Positions 32,377-35,396 of a stretch of DNA of 35,396 nucleotides are shown here, one piece after another (position 1 is the first letter of the stretch; every line of letters starts with the position of its first letter). A model generated the notes under the pieces. It was not told the DNA's origin and ran no database searches. It was given only the letters and a program-made list of their open reading frames with translations. The DNA lies in assembly GCA_900316345.1 (NCBI GenBank), contig ONCR01000010.1, forward strand, positions 1-35,396. Direction: 5' to 3'. Origin of the DNA: an uncultured Eubacteriales bacterium. Its GTDB lineage: Bacteria > Bacillota > Clostridia > Oscillospirales > Acutalibacteraceae. The translations under genes were made by a program, and so were the position numbers.

Positions 32377-33323
32377 TCGTTTTCCTCAGGTTTGTCCTTT
32401 TTTACTATTTGCCTAATAAAGTAGTTAGGTATCTTTTTGGATTCATTAAGTATGCGAAGAAGGTAATCGCCGATTATTCCTATTGCAAAAAGAATCATTC
32501 CGCCGATAAACAAAATAATCAGCACCGTTGAAGTCCAACCGCCAACTGATATACCGCTAACAAAGTATTTAATTATGAAATACATCGCAAGCAAAACACT
32601 TAAAGCGGAACTTGCCATTCCTATATCGCGAACAACAATAAGCGGAAAGCTTGAGTTAGTAAACAAATTGCTTATTAAATCCTTAACAAGACGGGAAAAT
32701 GTATATCCGCTTTTACCGTACTTCCTTTTATCGTGAGTAACGGTAACGTTTCCGATTCTTCCGTTAACCTGCAAAAGCATATTACCTATTCTCGGCGTAT
32801 CAATATTCATAGAAAGAATATCAGATACAACATTTTTCCTCATCAGTCTGAAACTGGTTAAATCAAGCTCTTTAGGCTTGCCGTAAGCCTTATACGAAAC
32901 ATAAGCTGAAAGCCCCGTTCCTATATTCCTTATCAGGCTGTGCTTTTTTGATTCGTAACTGCCTATAACTACGTCAAGGTCATCGCTGCTCTGCATTTTT
33001 TCTATAAGCTTTGGAATTTCTTCGGGCGGATGCTGCAAATCATCATCCATAGTAACAATAAAATCACCCTGCGCAATAGAAAAGCCGCAAAGCAACGCAG
33101 AGTGCTGGCCACAATTTTTGGCAAGCTGAACGCCTGTAATGCGACTATCGTTTTCCATAAGTCGGGTTATAACCTCGAAAGAGCTATCTTTAGAAAAATC
33201 GTCAACAAGAATAAGCTCATAATCCTCGTGTATTATGGCTTCAAAAACATAATTCAATCTTTTGCTGAGCTCTTCAAGAGATTTTTCCGAATTATAAACA
33301 GGAATTACAATTGAATATTTCAT
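32373..33323 (-). CDS. ArnC-like polyprenyl-phosphate glycosyltransferase (GT2)
   Basis: The 316-aa product is a family 2 glycosyltransferase with the metal-binding DDD (93-95) in VTMDDDLQHPPEEIP and the block NCGQHSALLCGFS. Two membrane helices near the end (about 235-255, 263-287) are followed by GDYLLRILNESKKIPNYF. All these features line up with ArnC/GtrB/dolichol-phosphate-sugar synthases that transfer a nucleotide sugar to undecaprenyl phosphate on the inner face of the membrane. ArnC of enterobacteria has the same GQHSA and DLQ-PPEEIP motifs. It is the first gene of the operon, with a good promoter and AAAGGATAGG upstream of ATG 33323. Confidence 0.88.
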   Translation of the reverse strand: MKYSIVIPVYNSEKSLEELSKRLNYVFEAIIHEDYELILVDDFSKDSSFEVITRLMENDSRITGVQLAKNCGQHSALLCGFSIAQGDFIVTMDDDLQHPPEEIPKLIEKMQSSDDLDVVIGSYESKKHSLIRNIGTGLSAYVSYKAYGKPKELDLTSFRLMRKNVVSDILSMNIDTPRIGNMLLQVNGRIGNVTVTHDKRKYGKSGYTFSRLVKDLISNLFTNSSFPLIVVRDIGMASSALSVLLAMYFIIKYFVSGISVGGWTSTVLIILFIGGMILFAIGIIGDYLLRILNESKKIPNYFIRQIVKKDKPEENE

Positions 33324-33356
33324 AACTTTGCCTATCCTTTAAGCATATACAAAAAA

Positions 33357-33385
33357 ATTATAGCACAACGGGTTATAATTTTCAA
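33357..33385 (-). promoter_or_regulatory. Promoter of the ArnC-like operon
   Basis: On the minus strand TTGAAA (33385-33380), a 17-nt spacer and a perfect TATAAT (33362-33357) form a near-consensus sigma-A promoter, about 35 nt before the first start codon. Confidence 0.8.
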
Positions 33386-33656
33386 TAGCTAAAACTAATT
33401 GTCGGCTATTCAATTTCAGCGTTATATGCGTTTCGATATATGACAGCCGGAAAACAAAAAAGGTATAGAAAAGCGATTGAGAAAAGATAGAAAATTGTTT
33501 ACCGAACTCTGTCTGCCGGTAAGGAATCAATTACCATAAATATAATACAAATCATGAGAAATTGTTTTGAACTGCAATAGTTATTGTTAACACCTCTTAT
33601 TTTGGAAAATAATCGTATTCGGATTGACATATGTACAAAATAAACCATAAAAGATA

Positions 33657-33684
33657 TTGCTTTTTTGCTCGTTGCTGTTATAAT
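33657..33684 (+). promoter_or_regulatory. Promoter of the oxidoreductase gene
   Basis: TTGCTT at 33657-33662 and TATAAT at 33679-33684 are separated by 16 nt, 28 nt upstream of the chosen start codon. The position confirms that translation starts at 33712 and not at the upstream ATG 33631. Confidence 0.7.
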
Positions 33685-33711
33685 AAAATTATGACAGAAT
33701 CGGAGGAGCGT

Positions 33712-34668
33712 ATGGAAAAGTTCAGATGGGCGTATATCGGCAACGGAAGCATAGCCAAAAACACCGCAAGGTCGATATTAAAGGGAGAGCACGAAATAGT
33801 TTCGGTTTACGGAAGGAACAAGGCAAAGGCTGAAAAATTCGCTTCGCGCGTAGGCGCGGCGGCATTTGACAGCTTTGATGAGGCGGTTAACAGAGAGGAC
33901 GTTGACGGCGTTTATATTGCTACGCCCCACACAAGCCACGTTGAATACGCAATAAAAGCAATGGAGCTCGGAAAGCCCGTGCTCTGCGAAAAGCCCGTAG
34001 GCGTTCGCCTTGACGACGTTATTGAGCTAAAGGAATGCTCACAAAAAAACGGCGTTTATTTTGCCGAAGCGATGTGGACCTGGTTTTCGGACGTTGCAAA
34101 AACCGTTAAGGAATGGATTTCATCGGGCGAAATAGGCAAGGTTAAAACCGTTGAAATTGATTACGCCTTCCCGGGACTGCTTTTAAACAAAAATTCGCGC
34201 GTGCTTACGCCCGAAACCGCAGGCGGAGCGCTTCTTGACATAGGCGTTTACCCTATAACCTATTGTTTCAACCTCTTCGGTTACCCGAAAAGAATTACCT
34301 GTAACGGCGTTGTAAAAAACGGGATTGACACCGAGGAAACCGTTATTCTTGAATACAAGGGAACGGTTTGCACGCTTGTTATGAGCCTTTCCTCGCTTAA
34401 AGAAAGCTGCGTTATAAAGGGAACTAAAGGAAAAATAACAATACCGATGTTTCATATGGCAAGAAGCGCAACGCTGAACAATGAAAAGGGCAAAACTGTT
34501 TTCAGGGGAAAGACGGATTATTTAACCGAATTTACGCGCGCCGCCGAGGAAATAAGAGCGGGCAAAACGGAATCGGATTACGTTCCGCTTTCGTCAACCG
34601 AAAGCTGTATGAAAATTATGGATGAATGCAGAAAACAGATGAAGCTTGTTTATCCGTTTGAAAAATAA
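33712..34668 (+). CDS. Gfo/Idh/MocA-family NAD(P)-dependent oxidoreductase
   Basis: The 318-aa product starts at ATG 33712, which has GGAGG 5 nt upstream and opens the Rossmann strand MEKFRWAYIGNGSIA (GxGxxA nucleotide loop). The family signature EKPV follows in GKPVLCEKPVGVRLDDV, providing the catalytic Lys, and the second conserved region is GGALLDIGVYPITYCFNLFG. The family oxidises or reduces sugars, sugar acids or dihydrodiols. The nearest characterised sub-group, judging by the EAMWTWF and GVYPI motifs, is the trans-1,2-dihydrobenzenediol dehydrogenase/glucose-fructose-type branch. The substrate is unknown. It is divergent from the ArnC-like operon, so functional linkage is possible but not shown. 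Confidence 0.9.
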   Translation: MEKFRWAYIGNGSIAKNTARSILKGEHEIVSVYGRNKAKAEKFASRVGAAAFDSFDEAVNREDVDGVYIATPHTSHVEYAIKAMELGKPVLCEKPVGVRLDDVIELKECSQKNGVYFAEAMWTWFSDVAKTVKEWISSGEIGKVKTVEIDYAFPGLLLNKNSRVLTPETAGGALLDIGVYPITYCFNLFGYPKRITCNGVVKNGIDTEETVILEYKGTVCTLVMSLSSLKESCVIKGTKGKITIPMFHMARSATLNNEKGKTVFRGKTDYLTEFTRAAEEIRAGKTESDYVPLSSTESCMKIMDECRKQMKLVYPFEK

Positions 34669-34671
34669 AAT

Positions 34672-34706
34672 CGGCGCTGACCGTTCTTACAGTCAGCGCC
34701 GTATTT
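34672..34706. terminator. Bidirectional terminator
   Basis: A perfect 10-bp stem CGGCGCTGAC/GTCAGCGCCG (34672-34681 with 34692-34701) has a 10-nt loop and a T-rich stretch on each strand. It lies between the convergent genes ending at 34668 (+) and 34707 (-). Confidence 0.85.
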
Positions 34707-35396
34707 TTATTTTGTTTTAACCGTTTTAAGGGCGGACCAGTTAGTATAGAATTTCTTGCTTCCGACTACCGTATAAGCCCTTACGCGGATGTAATAGGTC
34801 TTTTTTGATCTAAGCTTTTTAATGGTTTTTGAAGCGGCTTTTGCGCCCTTAACGTTAATCTTTTTACATTTTTTGAAAGCCTTGTTGTCGGCGTATTTTA
34901 TCTGGTATGCGCTTACCCTTAAATCCTTTTTCCAGCTTATTTTAAAGCCGCCCTTAAGCGCCTTTACGCTTTTTGCCTTAAGCGGTCTTTTTTTGATTTT
35001 TACCTTAAAATCCTGCCAGTCGGGATTTGTTTTAAGCTCTGCGTTCTTGCCGATGAAGGCCGTTGCGGCAAAGGGCTTTCCGAAAAGCTGATAATCAAAC
35101 CATGCGAGCATATAAGGCGCGGTTTTTTCAATTGAATCCGCATGCTCAACGCCCTTCATTCTTGCAAGGTATTTATCGCCCTTGAAGTTTTGGAAATTGG
35201 GATAAAGGCTTGTATCCCACGGAGCGATAAACGAAGCGTCGGTAACGCCCGTTCCGCCGATTAAAAGGGTTGGAAGCGTTACGGTTGTTGAATCGTACGG
35301 GCAATTCTGGATAGGCGAATTTTCAAGCGCGGGTGTAGGAAGCGAGGCCATAAAAATCGCCTTATAATACTTCGCATTTTCATACTGCGCAGGGTC
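34707..35396 (-). CDS. Alpha/beta-hydrolase-like secreted protein with Fn3-like tail, N-terminus outside window
   Basis: The frame remains open from the window edge (DPAQYENAKYYKAIFMASLP...) to the stop at 34707, giving 229 residues. The internal ATG at 35351 is therefore not the real start. The visible part contains PTLLIGGTGVTDASF, as in the strand before the catalytic acid of dienelactone-hydrolase/cutinase-like enzymes, then GVEHADSI carrying the probable catalytic His and MLAWFDYQLFGK. A lysine-rich Fn3-like module follows, ending YYIRVRAYTVVGSKKFYTNWSALKTVKTK. The nucleophile Ser lies outside the window. The tail is shared with the secreted proteins at 13087 and 17013, suggesting export and wall attachment. 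A carbohydrate esterase or peptidase role is plausible. Confidence 0.72.
   Translation of the reverse strand, partial: DPAQYENAKYYKAIFMASLPTPALENSPIQNCPYDSTTVTLPTLLIGGTGVTDASFIAPWDTSLYPNFQNFKGDKYLARMKGVEHADSIEKTAPYMLAWFDYQLFGKPFAATAFIGKNAELKTNPDWQDFKVKIKKRPLKAKSVKALKGGFKISWKKDLRVSAYQIKYADNKAFKKCKKINVKGAKAASKTIKKLRSKKTYYIRVRAYTVVGSKKFYTNWSALKTVKTK

Larger units (their letters stand above)
33324..33711. other. Divergent intergenic region with two promoters
   Basis: The 388 nt separate the minus-strand ArnC-like operon from the plus-strand oxidoreductase gene. It holds a near-consensus promoter on each strand (33357-33385 minus, 33657-33684 plus). It also holds a TTGACA at 33624-33629 without a good partner. 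No gene, riboswitch or repeat was recognised in the middle part (33390-33650). Confidence 0.6.

Overview
The window looks like chromosomal DNA from a spore-forming, low-to-moderate GC gut-type Clostridia, most likely Oscillospiraceae/Ruminococcus-like. The evidence is an alpha/beta small acid-soluble spore protein gene, a HrcA/CIRCE-controlled dnaK operon, sigma-A-type promoters, queH, and several secreted proteins with signal peptides and fibronectin-like C-terminal modules. The lineage is inference; no rRNA or tRNA gene was recognised.

Layout. 1-404: 3' end of an IS3-family transposase. 450-943 (-): a frameshifted YiiX-like papain-fold hydrolase. 1118-3543 (+): a Ldh2-family malate/lactate dehydrogenase and a malic enzyme, separated by one copy of a double-hairpin repeat and followed by a second. 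3787-5427 (-): three AT-rich orphan genes, a lipoprotein, a soluble protein and a membrane-anchored protein. 5949-6635 (+): a CHAP amidase behind a long, possibly riboswitch-like leader. 6795-11435 (+): hrcA-grpE-dnaK-dnaJ. 11541-12953 (+): a PurF homologue lacking the N-terminal catalytic cysteine. 13087-14427 (-): CHAP plus Fn3-like secreted protein. 16939-14609 (-): guaB followed by a membrane-anchored GDPD-like protein. 24784-17013 (-): a seven-gene close-packed run, two M23 coiled-coil peptidases, queH, rarA, nth, aroK and a secreted transglutaminase-like protein. 26956-24944 (-): a membrane-anchored, repeat-rich probable beta-helix surface protein. 27280-27095 (-): SASP. 33323-27433 (-): a six-gene operon. 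33712-34668 (+): a Gfo/Idh/MocA oxidoreductase. 34707-35396 (-): C-terminal part of an alpha/beta hydrolase-like protein with an Fn3-like tail.

The most interesting region is the six-gene operon at 27433-33323. It encodes an ArnC-like polyprenyl-phosphate glycosyltransferase, an ATP-grasp ligase, a B12-dependent mutase-like protein (DxHxxG motif), an octopine/nopaline-dehydrogenase-like enzyme and two half-size DMT proteins arranged like the ArnE/ArnF flippase pair. My inference is that it builds an unusual amino-acid-like or opine-like compound and attaches it to, or exports it on, a lipid-linked sugar. I do not recognise this gene combination as a described system.

Other points of note are the PurF homologue that keeps its Fe-S and PRPP motifs but has Gly in place of the glutaminase cysteine, the same Fn3-like tail on three secreted proteins, and the pairing of the two malate enzymes.
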